This document shows, piece after piece, positions 17,690-25,566 of a stretch of DNA of 64,000 nucleotides. This DNA is from Paludisphaera soli (GTDB taxonomy: Bacteria > Planctomycetota > Planctomycetia > Isosphaerales > Isosphaeraceae), in the NCBI RefSeq assembly GCF_011064595.1, contig NZ_JAALJI010000013.1, forward strand, positions 124,001 to 188,000, in the 5' to 3' direction. The first letter of the stretch is position 1, and each line of letters begins with the position of its first letter. The notes under the pieces are model-generated. The model had not been told where the DNA came from and ran no database searches. It saw nothing but the letters and a program-made list of their open reading frames with translations. A program made the position numbers and the translations under genes.

Positions 17690-19210
17690 ATGTTCGATGA
17701 CCTCCTGAAGCGATTGGGCCTGGGCCCCGTCGAGTCGGGCGCCTGCCATGAGCGCTGGATCGAAGACCCCGGCGGCGAGGAGATCGAGTCCTTCAACCCC
17801 GCCGACGGCAAGTCCCTGGGACGCGTCAAGCTCGCGAACGGCGCCGTGTACGACGAGGTGGTCGGGCGCGCGGTCGAGGCTTTCGCCGGCTGGCGCATGA
17901 CGCCCGGCCCGCACCGGGGCGAGGTCGTCCGCAAGATCGGCGAAGCCTTGCGCGAGCGCAAGGCCGACCTGGGGATGCTCATCACCCTGGAGACGGGCAA
18001 GATCCGCTCCGAGGGGGAGGGGGAGGTCCAGGAGATGATCGACATGGCCGACTTCTCGGTCGGCCTGTCGCGCCAACTCTACGGGCTGACGATCGCCAGC
18101 GAGCGGCCCCGGCACCGCATGATGGAGCAGTGGCACCCGCTGGGGCCGATCGGCGTCATCACCGCGTTCAACTTCCCGGCCGCCGTCTGGGCCTGGAACG
18201 CGATGGTCGCGGCGGTCTGCGGCGACACGGTCGTCTGGAAGCCTTCGCCACTCGCCCCGCTGACGGCGATCGCCGTCCAGAAGATCGTCGCGAAGGTCGC
18301 CGAGGAAGAAGGCTTCCCCGGGGTCTTCAACCTCTGCCTGGGCTCGATCGAGGACGTCGGCGAGCCGATGCTGAACGACAGGCGCCTGCCCCTGATCTCG
18401 GCGACCGGCAGTTGTCGACTGGGCTATCACGTCGCGGAGGTCGTCGGCCGCCGGCTGGGCCGGACGATCCTGGAACTCGGCGGCAACAACGCCGTGATCG
18501 TCGCCCCGAGCGCCGACCTGGACCTGGCGATCCGTGGCATCGCGTTCGCCGCCGTGGGGACGGCGGGCCAGCGCTGCACGACGGCCCGTCGCCTGATCGT
18601 GCATGAATCGCTTTATGAGGCGGTCGTCGATCGGCTCGCCAGGGCGTACAGGACCTTGCCGATCGGGAACCCCTGGGACGACGGCGTGCTGGTCGGCCCC
18701 CTGATCCACGAGCAGGCCGTAGAAGCCATGACGGACGCCCTCCGTCGCGCGACTGAGCAAGGGGGCGAGGTCGTCGTCGGCGGCAAGCGGCTGGACCGCC
18801 CCGGCTGCTTCGTCGAGCCGGCCCTGGTGCGGGCGAAGCCGGGCATGGCCATCGTCGGCGAGGAGACCTTCGCACCGATCCTCTACGCGATCCCGTACCG
18901 GACGCTCGACGAGGCGATCGCGATCCAGAACGAGGTCGAACAGGGCCTGACCTCGGCGATCTTCACCAGGGACCTGTTGGAGGCCGAGCGTTTCCTCTCG
19001 CCCGAAGGGTCCGACTGCGGCATCGCCAACGTCAACATCGGCACCTCGGGCGCCGAGATCGGCGGCGCCTTCGGCGGCGAGAAGGCCACTGGCGGCGGTC
19101 GCGAGGCCGGCTCGGACTCGTGGAAGGCCTACATGCGGCGGCAGACCTGCACGATCAATTACGGAAGGCAACTGCCGCTGGCCCAGGGGGTCCGCTTCGA
19201 CGTAGGATGA
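17690..19210 (+). CDS. ALDH7-type aldehyde dehydrogenase (alpha-aminoadipic semialdehyde dehydrogenase-like)
   Basis: A 506-residue NAD-dependent aldehyde dehydrogenase. Catalytic Cys is in AGQRCTTARRLIV, the general-base Glu in LELGGNNAVIV, and the nucleotide loop in ATGSCRLGYHVAE. The C-terminal GGEKATGGGREAGSDSWKAY and MRRQTCTINYG are characteristic of ALDH7A1/AmaB enzymes that oxidise aminoadipate semialdehyde in lysine breakdown. A GAGGAGAG site precedes the ATG at 17690. No other lysine-degradation gene is nearby, so substrate is by family only; betaine- or piperideine-linked aldehydes are possible. Confidence 0.92.
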   Translation: MFDDLLKRLGLGPVESGACHERWIEDPGGEEIESFNPADGKSLGRVKLANGAVYDEVVGRAVEAFAGWRMTPGPHRGEVVRKIGEALRERKADLGMLITLETGKIRSEGEGEVQEMIDMADFSVGLSRQLYGLTIASERPRHRMMEQWHPLGPIGVITAFNFPAAVWAWNAMVAAVCGDTVVWKPSPLAPLTAIAVQKIVAKVAEEEGFPGVFNLCLGSIEDVGEPMLNDRRLPLISATGSCRLGYHVAEVVGRRLGRTILELGGNNAVIVAPSADLDLAIRGIAFAAVGTAGQRCTTARRLIVHESLYEAVVDRLARAYRTLPIGNPWDDGVLVGPLIHEQAVEAMTDALRRATEQGGEVVVGGKRLDRPGCFVEPALVRAKPGMAIVGEETFAPILYAIPYRTLDEAIAIQNEVEQGLTSAIFTRDLLEAERFLSPEGSDCGIANVNIGTSGAEIGGAFGGEKATGGGREAGSDSWKAYMRRQTCTINYGRQLPLAQGVRFDVG

Positions 19211-19540
19211 GCCCGGCTGGGACCACGCACCCCAGGAACTGGCTTCGATTGGGTTCGTTCGCGCACGCCGGAATCGAGTTTTCTCGGCATAAGGCATTAT
19301 TGTCCAGTGGGTTATGGTCGTCGGGGAATTGGGTTCGTTCGGCGGCTCTCGGACGCCTTCTGCGACACGTCCGGAGGCGAGAGGTTGGGTTGGACGACCC
19401 TTGGCGTCCTGGAGGCGCATCCCACGGATCGCTCGAAGTGCGCGGCATCCCGTAAGGAGAGTATGGTCGGAAAACCCGGAAACCGCGGTCACGGGGATAA
19501 TCTCGGCGAGAGGCGGCGCGCGGGGTCGAGGTCGCGTCTC
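19211..19540. other. Intergenic region with paired short repeats
   Basis: Lies between the converging aldehyde dehydrogenase and mfnB genes. It holds two exact copies of ATTGGGTTCGTTCG and is slightly less GC-rich than its surroundings. Reading frames across it give low-complexity peptides and are not believed to be genes. Confidence 0.5.
19248..19341. repeat. Pair of exact 14-bp repeats, candidate dispersed element
   Basis: ATTGGGTTCGTTCG occurs at 19248-19261 and again at 19328-19341, 80 bases apart. On the minus strand the copies read CGAACGAACCCAAT. A related degenerate sequence (CGAACGAAGCCGATTTGG) is at about 25509-25526 beside the decayed transposase. Similar short runs recur in non-coding DNA of this bacterial group to my recollection, but I cannot verify that here. 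Confidence 0.5.
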
Positions 19541-20257
19541 TTACGGGCCGCCACCGGTCGAGTCCGAAGCGGCCATCGCCGCGAGGGCGTCGGCGAGCGT
19601 GCGGACTCGGTGCGTCTCGACGTCGCGCATCCGGTCTCCATCGCGGCAGGCGGCGCCGCGGACGGCGAGCACCTCCGGGCGCAGGAGCGACCCGACGTCG
19701 ACTGTGGCGGTCGTCATCCCCCCGGCGATCGCGACCATCAGGCCCCGCCGGCGCGCCGCCTCGGCGACCTCGACCGACTCGACCTCCCACCGCGCGGGGG
19801 CGGACTTGTCCCAGGTGTCGAACAGGAGGCCGACGCAATCGCTCAGGGCGGCGCGCAGCACGTCCGTAGGCCGGGGCGCGGCCGCCGCCCTCCAGTCGGT
19901 GTAGGCGACGGCGATCCAGCGGCTGGAGCCGGTGGGGAGTTCGGCCCGCAGCGCCTCCCAGTCGGCCGCCCAACCGGGCCCCGCGCCGGCGAGGCCCAGC
20001 TTGCAGTAGGCGAGGCCGGCAAAGGCGTCGCCGGGTACCTGCGGGCGGCGACCGTCGAGCCACTCGGGGAGTTCGCCCAGGGCCACGCTCGTCGGCACCC
20101 GGGCGTCGACGGCCCGAGCGACCTCGCGCCAGGCGTCGAACGAGGCGCGGCCGAGCGGGCCGTTCGCCGGCTCCTTCACGTCGATGATCGAGGCTCCGCC
20201 GGCCAGGGCGGCGCGGGCCTCGTCGGCCGATCTCACGCTCACGAGCAGTCGGGGCAC
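19541..20257 (-). CDS. mfnB: (5-formylfuran-3-yl)methyl phosphate synthase, MfnB/DUF556 family
   Basis: A 238-residue TIM-barrel protein of the DUF556 family. In methanogens MfnB condenses two glyceraldehyde-3-phosphate molecules into the furan precursor of methanofuran. The family N-terminus is clear (RSADEARAALAGGASIIDVK, then EPANGPLGRA), and the three lysines expected for the mechanism are found in IDVKEP, AYCKLG and DTWDKS. C1-transferring planctomycetes and methylotrophs carry methanofuran/tetrahydromethanopterin pathways, which fits. The start overlaps the end of the exonuclease-WYL gene by 19 bases, so they are one transcription unit. No other C1-pathway gene is in the window. Confidence 0.85.
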   Translation of the reverse strand: MPRLLVSVRSADEARAALAGGASIIDVKEPANGPLGRASFDAWREVARAVDARVPTSVALGELPEWLDGRRPQVPGDAFAGLAYCKLGLAGAGPGWAADWEALRAELPTGSSRWIAVAYTDWRAAAAPRPTDVLRAALSDCVGLLFDTWDKSAPARWEVESVEVAEAARRRGLMVAIAGGMTTATVDVGSLLRPEVLAVRGAACRDGDRMRDVETHRVRTLADALAAMAASDSTGGGP

Positions 20258-21084
20258 GGCGTCGAGGCCTCCGGGGGGCGGGGGTCGTCCAGGACTTCGT
20301 AGCTGCGGATGCGATCGAGTCGGAACGACTTGTCGACCGAATCGAGGTGGCAGGTCGCCACGAGATACGGCATCCCACCACGATGGGCGAATCGCCGCGG
20401 CGTGACCAGGCGAGGCGCCTCGCCTCGCGATCCCCCCGCGTAGGCGATCCGGACCGGACTCCCCCGACCGGCGGCCTCGTCGAGGCGGTCCCAGCCGAGC
20501 GGCGGCCGGACCGGCTGGGAGCCGTCGTAGATGGGGTACGAGGTCAGCGTCGTCGCATCCAGGCCCGGCCCGCCCAGGCGGAACCAGAGGTCCATCACGG
20601 CCGAGGCGTCCCCCAGGGCTCGATGCCTCACCCTTGCGGCGATCCCGAAGTGCTCGACGAGGCGGTCGAGCCGGTGGCTCCCGAGATTCGGGAGCGTGGT
20701 GCGGGCCAGGGCGAGCGTGTCCAGCACCGGCACGCCGGGGAACGTCAGCTCGGCGCGGGCCAACTCCATGCCGAGGAAGCCGGCGTCGAACGCGGAGTTG
20801 TGGGCGAGGAGAGGGGCGTCCGGCGCTCGTTCGAGGAAGGCCAGGAACTCCGGCAAGACGATGCTGGCGGCTGGGGCCCCGGCGAGGTCGGCGTCGACGA
20901 GGCCGCTGATAGCGATGGCGACCTCCCCCATCGGACGGCCGGGGTTGACCAGGCGTTCGAAGGTCTCGACGACGAGCCCGTGGGCGTCGAACGCCATCGC
21001 CCCGATCTCGACGACGCGATCGACGCCCGGATCGAGGCCGGTGGTCTCCAGGTCGAAGGCGATGAACAGCGGATCTCGCGGCAT
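20239..21084 (-). CDS. DnaQ-like 3'-5' exonuclease fused to a WYL domain
   Basis: A 281-residue protein with two domains. Residues 5-170 are a DEDDh exonuclease: Exo I FDLETTGL (Asp11, Glu13), Exo II HNSAFD (Asp100) and Exo III HRALGDA (His154, Asp159), all present. Residues 208-266 resemble a WYL domain (VRIAYAGG, TPRRFAHRGGMPYLVATCH, SFRLDRIRSYEVL), a ligand-binding SH3-like fold usually found in transcription regulators of defence and repair genes. The tail ends CPDC. The ATG at 21084 was preferred to an upstream TTG. It may be a DNA-repair nuclease controlled by nucleic acid or nucleotide binding; this is inference. Confidence 0.82.
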   Translation of the reverse strand: MPRDPLFIAFDLETTGLDPGVDRVVEIGAMAFDAHGLVVETFERLVNPGRPMGEVAIAISGLVDADLAGAPAASIVLPEFLAFLERAPDAPLLAHNSAFDAGFLGMELARAELTFPGVPVLDTLALARTTLPNLGSHRLDRLVEHFGIAARVRHRALGDASAVMDLWFRLGGPGLDATTLTSYPIYDGSQPVRPPLGWDRLDEAAGRGSPVRIAYAGGSRGEAPRLVTPRRFAHRGGMPYLVATCHLDSVDKSFRLDRIRSYEVLDDPRPPEASTPCPDCS

Positions 21085-21205
21085 GGTTCCGGCGGGCTCG
21101 CGATGGGAATGGGAGTCGGTCGATCGCCCATCAGGTATGATAGGCGCGGGGGGGGCGGTTCCCAACCGTCGTCACGCGTCGATCTCGGTCACGGATGGAA
21201 CCACC

Positions 21206-21760
21206 ATGATCTCAGTCAAGATCGGCGTGAAGCGTCCTCGCGGGGTGATCCTCGCGACCGTTGTATTCCTGTCCGGCTGCACGACCGTCGAGTTCTGGCC
21301 CCGGCCGCTGACGGTCCCCGATCAGGCGCGTCCCTGGCCGCAGCCCGACCAGCCGGGCGAGATGGACCTGAATGGCGTCCGCGAGTCGCTCCTGACATTT
21401 CACAACCGGGCCCGAGCCGAGAAGAAGCGGCCGAGCGTCGAGGTCGACGAGGCGTTGCAAGAGGCCGCCCAGCGACACGCGGAGGAGATGGCCGGACGTG
21501 AAAAGATGACGCATACGGGTGCCGACGGATCCTCGGTGGCGGATCGGGTGGAGGAGTTCGGCTACCGCTACCGGCGGTGCGGCGAGAACATCGCATACGG
21601 GCATTACTCACCCGAGTTGGTCATGAGGGGCTGGCTCACGAGCCCCCCGCACCGGAAGAACATCCTCGGAGGATTCAGCCAGATCGGGCTCGGTTACGCG
21701 ACCGCTAAAGACGGCACGCCGTACTGGTGCGTCACATTTGGACTCCCTGCGGGGCCCTGA
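21206..21760 (+). CDS. CAP/SCP-domain lipoprotein
   Basis: A 184-residue exported protein. The N-terminus has a hydrophobic stretch ending in the lipobox LSGC. The rest is a CAP (cysteine-rich secretory/PR-1) domain: LLTFHNRARAEKKRPSVEVD, QEAAQRHAEEMAGREKMTHT, GYRYRRCGENIAYGH, LVMRGWLTSPPHRKNIL and the final QIGLGYATAKDGTPYWCVTF. The conserved His and Glu pairs of the CAP site are present. The function of bacterial CAP proteins is generally unknown. Another small lipoprotein gene follows in the same direction. Confidence 0.9.
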   Translation: MISVKIGVKRPRGVILATVVFLSGCTTVEFWPRPLTVPDQARPWPQPDQPGEMDLNGVRESLLTFHNRARAEKKRPSVEVDEALQEAAQRHAEEMAGREKMTHTGADGSSVADRVEEFGYRYRRCGENIAYGHYSPELVMRGWLTSPPHRKNILGGFSQIGLGYATAKDGTPYWCVTFGLPAGP

Positions 21761-21864
21761 TCGCCGCCCCGCCTCGATTCCATCGGGTATCCTTGCGAGG
21801 ATCCGTGACGGAACACCGGATCGGAACGAACCCGAGCGTCGGACCGACGTGAGGATCGAGGACC

Positions 21865-22209
21865 ATGAGCAGACTGAAACTTACCGCGATTCTGATCCTG
21901 GCGGCGACGGTCCTCGCGACTTCCGGCTGCCACGGCTCCGGGAAACGACGGACCATCGCCGACGAGCCGACCCTGTCCGGCCTCGACGCCGACGACAAGG
22001 CCTATCTCGACGCCCCCGCGGCGGTGCCGATCTCGACCGTCGACCGGCACCCGATCCTTTACAAGCCGCGGGAATACTGGGAGAACTCCGGGGACAACCG
22101 GATCGTCAAGGCCGCCGCGGCGACCTTCGTCGGCGTGCCGGCGGGCGTCGTCGGGGAGGTCCGGCAGATCTTCGTCGGGGCTCCCCCGAGGACGACCACG
22201 CTCCCCTGA
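21865..22209 (+). CDS. Small lipoprotein, unknown function
   Basis: A 114-residue protein beginning MSRLKLTAILILAATVLATSGC, a lipoprotein signal with Cys22 as the lipidation site. The mature part is hydrophilic, with a motif HPILYKPREYWENSGDN followed by a short glycine/alanine-rich hydrophobic segment (AAAATFVGVPAGVVGEVRQI). A GAGG ribosome site precedes the ATG by seven bases. I do not recognise the family. It sits 105 bases after the CAP lipoprotein and may be co-transcribed with it. Confidence 0.75.
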   Translation: MSRLKLTAILILAATVLATSGCHGSGKRRTIADEPTLSGLDADDKAYLDAPAAVPISTVDRHPILYKPREYWENSGDNRIVKAAAATFVGVPAGVVGEVRQIFVGAPPRTTTLP

Positions 22210-22226
22210 GATGGCGAAGGCCGGAC

Positions 22227-22253
22227 GGCCGCCCCGATGCCTTCGGGGCGGCC
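22227..22253. terminator. Hairpin between converging genes, candidate terminator
   Basis: A perfect 10-bp stem (GGCCGCCCCG/CGGGGCGGCC) with a 7-base loop lies between the lipoprotein gene (+) and pgk (-). There is no T-run, so it could act on both strands but is not proven. Confidence 0.5.
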
Positions 22254-22276
22254 GATTCCCGGCCGGTCGGCTCGGA

Positions 22277-23467
22277 TCAACGGTCGGGGATGACCCGGAT
22301 CGAGTTGAACTGCTTGCCTTCGAGCGACTCCAGGAAGGCCCCGCCGCCGGTGGAGACGTGGCTCACCTTCTCGGCGTAGCCGAACTTCTCGACGGCCTCG
22401 GCCGATTCGCCGCCGCCGACCGCCGTCACGCCCGACGACTCGGCCATCGCCAGCGCCACGGCCTGGGTCCCCTTGGCGAAGGCCTCGACCTCGAACATGC
22501 CCATCGGGCCGTTCCAGACGACGGTGCCGGCCTCGCGGACGATCTTCGAGTACTCCTCGATCGTCTTGGGGCCGATGTCCATGCCGAACCAGCCCTCGGG
22601 AATCTCCTGGCCGTCGGTCGCCTTCGTCTCGGCGCCCGTCTCGGGCTTGTCGGCGATCAGGTGGTCGACCGGCAGGACGATCTTGTCGCCGGCCGCGTCG
22701 AGCAGCTTCTTCGCCATGTCGAGCTTGTCCAGCTCGACGCGGCTCTTGCCGATCTCGATCCCCTTGGCCTTCAGGAAGGTGTAGGTCATCGCGCCGCCGA
22801 CCAGCAGCTTGTCGACCTGGCCGAGCAGGCTCTCGATCACGAGGATCTTGTCGGACACCTTGGCCCCGCCCATCACCGCGACGTACGGGTGCTTGGGATT
22901 CTTGAGCAGGGTGTCCAGGATGTTCAGCTCCTTCTCGACCAGGAAGCCGATCGCGCGCTTCTCGGCGGGGAACTGCTCGGGGACGGCGACCATCGAGGCC
23001 TCGTCGCGGTGGCAGGTGCCGAAGGCGTCGTTGACGTAGGCGTCGCCCAGGCCGGCGAGCGCCTTGGCGAAGTCGGGGTCGCCTTTCTTCTCGCCCTTGT
23101 TGAACCGGACGTTCTCGAGCACGAGCACGCCGCCCGGCTTGAGGTCGGCGGCGAGCTTCTTCGCGCTCTCGCCCACGGTGTCGTCGGCCTTCTCGACGGG
23201 CTTGCCGAGCAGCTCCTGGAGCTTGGCGGCCACCTTGTCGAGCTTGAACGGGGCGTCGGTCGCCGGGTCGCCCTTGGGTCGGCCGAGGTGGGTGATGAGG
23301 ATGAGCGACCCGCCGCGGTCGAGGACGTCCTTGAGGGTCGGCAGGGCCGAGCGGATCCGGCGGTCGTCGGCGACCTCGCCGTCCTTGGTCTGGGGCACGT
23401 TGAAGTCGACCCGGACGAGGACTTTCTTCCCCTTCACGTCGAGGTCGCGGACGGTCTGCTTGGGCAT
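22277..23467 (-). CDS. pgk: Phosphoglycerate kinase
   Basis: Glycolytic enzyme of 396 residues, standard length, transferring phosphate between 1,3-bisphosphoglycerate and ADP. Recognised by KKVLVRVDFNVPQTKDG, LITHLGRPKG, AVMGGAKVSDKI, the nucleotide-binding WNGPMGMFE and the C-terminal GGGESAEAVEKFG and VSTGGGAFLESLEGK. AGGA precedes the ATG. It follows gap by 151 bases on the same strand, the usual gap-pgk order, and probably shares its transcript. Confidence 0.97.
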   Translation of the reverse strand: MPKQTVRDLDVKGKKVLVRVDFNVPQTKDGEVADDRRIRSALPTLKDVLDRGGSLILITHLGRPKGDPATDAPFKLDKVAAKLQELLGKPVEKADDTVGESAKKLAADLKPGGVLVLENVRFNKGEKKGDPDFAKALAGLGDAYVNDAFGTCHRDEASMVAVPEQFPAEKRAIGFLVEKELNILDTLLKNPKHPYVAVMGGAKVSDKILVIESLLGQVDKLLVGGAMTYTFLKAKGIEIGKSRVELDKLDMAKKLLDAAGDKIVLPVDHLIADKPETGAETKATDGQEIPEGWFGMDIGPKTIEEYSKIVREAGTVVWNGPMGMFEVEAFAKGTQAVALAMAESSGVTAVGGGESAEAVEKFGYAEKVSHVSTGGGAFLESLEGKQFNSIRVIPDR

Positions 23468-23618
23468 CGTGGGATCCTGGTGGATTGGGATGAAAGGGAA
23501 AAGGCCCGCTCCGTCACGGGCCCCGGGGGGCCGGGGACGGCGTCGAAGCGGGCCGATGATGGGGTCGCGAGGCGCGGCGGGCCGGACGGTCGATCCGTCC
23601 CGGCCCGGCTCGGCGATG

Positions 23619-24623
23619 TCAGAGGGCGCCCAGCTTGGCGATCAGCTCGACGGTGCGGTTGGAATAGCCCCACTCGTTGTCGTACCACGAGAGGACCTTG
23701 ACCATGGTCCCGTCCATGACGATCGTCTGGTCGGGGACGAAGATCGAGGAGTGGGGGTTGCCGATGATGTCGCTGGAGACGATCGGGTCCGGGTTGTACT
23801 CGAGGATCCCCTTCAGGGGGCCGTCGGCGGCCGCCTTGACGGCCGCGTTGACCTCCTCGACCGTGACCTTCTTCTTCATGATCGCGGTCAGGTCGACGAC
23901 CGAGCCGTCGGGCACGGGGACCCGCATGGCGAAGCCGGTGAGCTTGCCGTTCAGCTCGGGGATGACCTCGCCGACGGCCTTGGCGGCGCCCGTCTTGGTC
24001 GGGATCATGTTGATCGCCGCGGCGCGCGAGCGGTACATGTCGCTGTGGATCTGGTCGGCCACGCGCTGGTCGTTCGTGTAGGCGTGGATCGTCGTCATCA
24101 GGCCCTTCTCGATGCCGAAGGTGTCGTTGAGCACCTTGGCGAGCGGGGCGAGGCAGTTGGTGGTGCAGGAGGCGTTGGAGACGATCTTCAGGTCCTTGCT
24201 GATGACCGAGTCGTTCACGCCCAGGACGATGGTGGCGTCCAGCTTATCCTTGGCCGGGGCGCTCAGGATGACCCGCTCCGCGCCGGCGTCGATGTGCTTC
24301 TGGAGCTGCTCCTTGCTCGTGAAGAAGCCGGTCGACTCCAGGGCCACCTGGCAGCCCAGGGACTTCCACGGCAGGTTCGCCGGGTCCTTCTCGGACGTGA
24401 TGGCGATCTTTTTGCCGTTGACGATCAGGGCCTTGTCGGCGGCCTCGACGGTGCCGTTGAAGCGGCCGTGGACGCTGTCGTACTTCAGCAGGTTGGCCAG
24501 GTGCTTGGGATCGGCCAGGTCGTTGATCGCAACGACGTCGAACTGCTCAGGCTTCTGGGCGAGCACGCGGAAGACGAGGCGCCCGATGCGACCGAAACCA
24601 TTGATACCGACGCGAACAGACAT
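23619..24623 (-). CDS. gap: Type I glyceraldehyde-3-phosphate dehydrogenase
   Basis: A 334-residue GAPDH converting glyceraldehyde 3-phosphate to 1,3-bisphosphoglycerate. NAD-binding [10 protein letters not shown] opens the protein; the catalytic Cys is in [13 protein letters not shown], with [15 protein letters not shown] near the end. The ATG at 24623 (GGAG upstream) is preferred to the in-frame TTG just before it. First gene of the gap-pgk pair; its promoter should lie in the region upstream at 24624-24951. Confidence 0.97.
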   Translation of the reverse strand: MSVRVGINGFGRIGRLVFRVLAQKPEQFDVVAINDLADPKHLANLLKYDSVHGRFNGTVEAADKALIVNGKKIAITSEKDPANLPWKSLGCQVALESTGFFTSKEQLQKHIDAGAERVILSAPAKDKLDATIVLGVNDSVISKDLKIVSNASCTTNCLAPLAKVLNDTFGIEKGLMTTIHAYTNDQRVADQIHSDMYRSRAAAINMIPTKTGAAKAVGEVIPELNGKLTGFAMRVPVPDGSVVDLTAIMKKKVTVEEVNAAVKAAADGPLKGILEYNPDPIVSSDIIGNPHSSIFVPDQTIVMDGTMVKVLSWYDNEWGYSNRTVELIAKLGAL

Positions 24624-24951
24624 CAAAGTTCTCCAGTGATACGCCCGGCGGCCGCTTCACACGAGGACGCAGCCCAGTTCGAGCATATTGCGGACATGCC
24701 GACAGCGCAGGGACGGAGTTCCGGTCGGCCGATCGGACGCTCTAGCGAAAAGGGCCGGGGCCCGGATCATCCCGAGACCCGCAGGACCGACTCGCCCTTC
24801 CCAGAACCCGGATCCATCCCCAAATCAGACCTCATTCTACCCCCAAAGGCAAGATGCTGGTGCCCGGTGGGCAGGGCCGTCCGGTCCTATTGACCGACCT
24901 GCTGCCTAGTGGTTGCGACTGGGGATGACCCTGCACCCAGGAGTTTCCCAC
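24624..24951. other. Intergenic region upstream of gap
   Basis: About 330 bases between gap (-) and the transposase remnant. It should carry the gap promoter; a minus-strand TAGAAT at about 24837 is a possible -10 element but no convincing -35 partner is seen. Otherwise nothing recognised. Confidence 0.4.
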
Positions 24952-25058
24952 ATGGACGCGACACTCAGCCTGGCCGACCTCCTCGAAGAAATCGCCGACC
25001 CGCGTCGCGGCGGGAGGAAGCGGCATCCGCTCCCGGCCTCGTTTCGCTGCTGGTCCTG
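24952..25058 (+). pseudogene. ISAs1-family transposase, N-terminal fragment
   Basis: The first reading (MDATLSLADLLEEIADPRRG, then RKRHPLPA) matches the N-terminus of ISAs1-type transposases. At about 25037-25039 one base appears to be missing, because the expected continuation LVSLLVL is found in the next frame. Similarity ends near 25058, where IS630-like sequence begins. A remnant only, without an end repeat that I can recognise. Confidence 0.65.
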
Positions 25059-25469
25059 GAGGAGATCGACGCCCGCGCGGCGAAGGGGCCAGATGTGGAG
25101 GTAGACCTGGTGCTGGACAACTACGCGACGCACAAGACGCCGGCGGTGAAGCATTGGTTCCTCCGCCACCCCGAGTACCACCCGCATTTCACGCCGAAGA
25201 GAAGCTCGCGGCTGAACCGGGTGGAGCGCCACTTCAGCGTGATCACCGAGAAACGGATCCGCCGCGGGGCCTTCCGCGGCGTGGCGGCGCTGGAGGCGGC
25301 GATCCGGGGGTACCTGGAGCACCATGACGCCTCGCCCAAGCCGTTCGTCTGGACCGCCGACGCCGACCTGATCCTTGGCCGCATCAAGTGGGTTGTCGAA
25401 CGCACTTCCGACTCGGGACAGTGGCGGATCAGACCCCTGGACGAACCGTCTCACCGCAATTCCGCTTGA
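25059..25469 (+). pseudogene. IS630-family transposase, C-terminal fragment
   Basis: About 130 residues of an IS630-type DDE transposase: LVLDNYATHKTPAVKHWF (second Asp of the DDE triad with DNYATH), then HFTPKRSSRLNRVERHFSVI (final Glu region, E of VERHF) and FVWTADADLILGRI. The N-terminal half, including the first catalytic Asp, is missing. The end reads through the position where the family normally stops and runs on for about 15 codons. It is non-functional; it sits directly against the ISAs1 remnant. Confidence 0.8.
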
Positions 25470-25566
25470 GCCTCGCTTGCGTCGACCGGCTTCGAGTTGG
25501 GTCGGGAGCGAACGAAGCCGATTTGGAGGTCCGAGGATCATCAGGCCCTTGAGAAGGGCTCGGCCT

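Noticed and set aside
17444-19492. 682-codon minus-strand frame over the aldehyde dehydrogenase gene
   Set aside because: It is a shadow of the dehydrogenase. Its N-terminal part only reflects the short repeats at 19248-19341.
22211-23701. Long plus-strand frames opposite pgk and gap
   Set aside because: The minus-strand frames are unmistakable pgk and gap. The plus-strand peptides show no family features.
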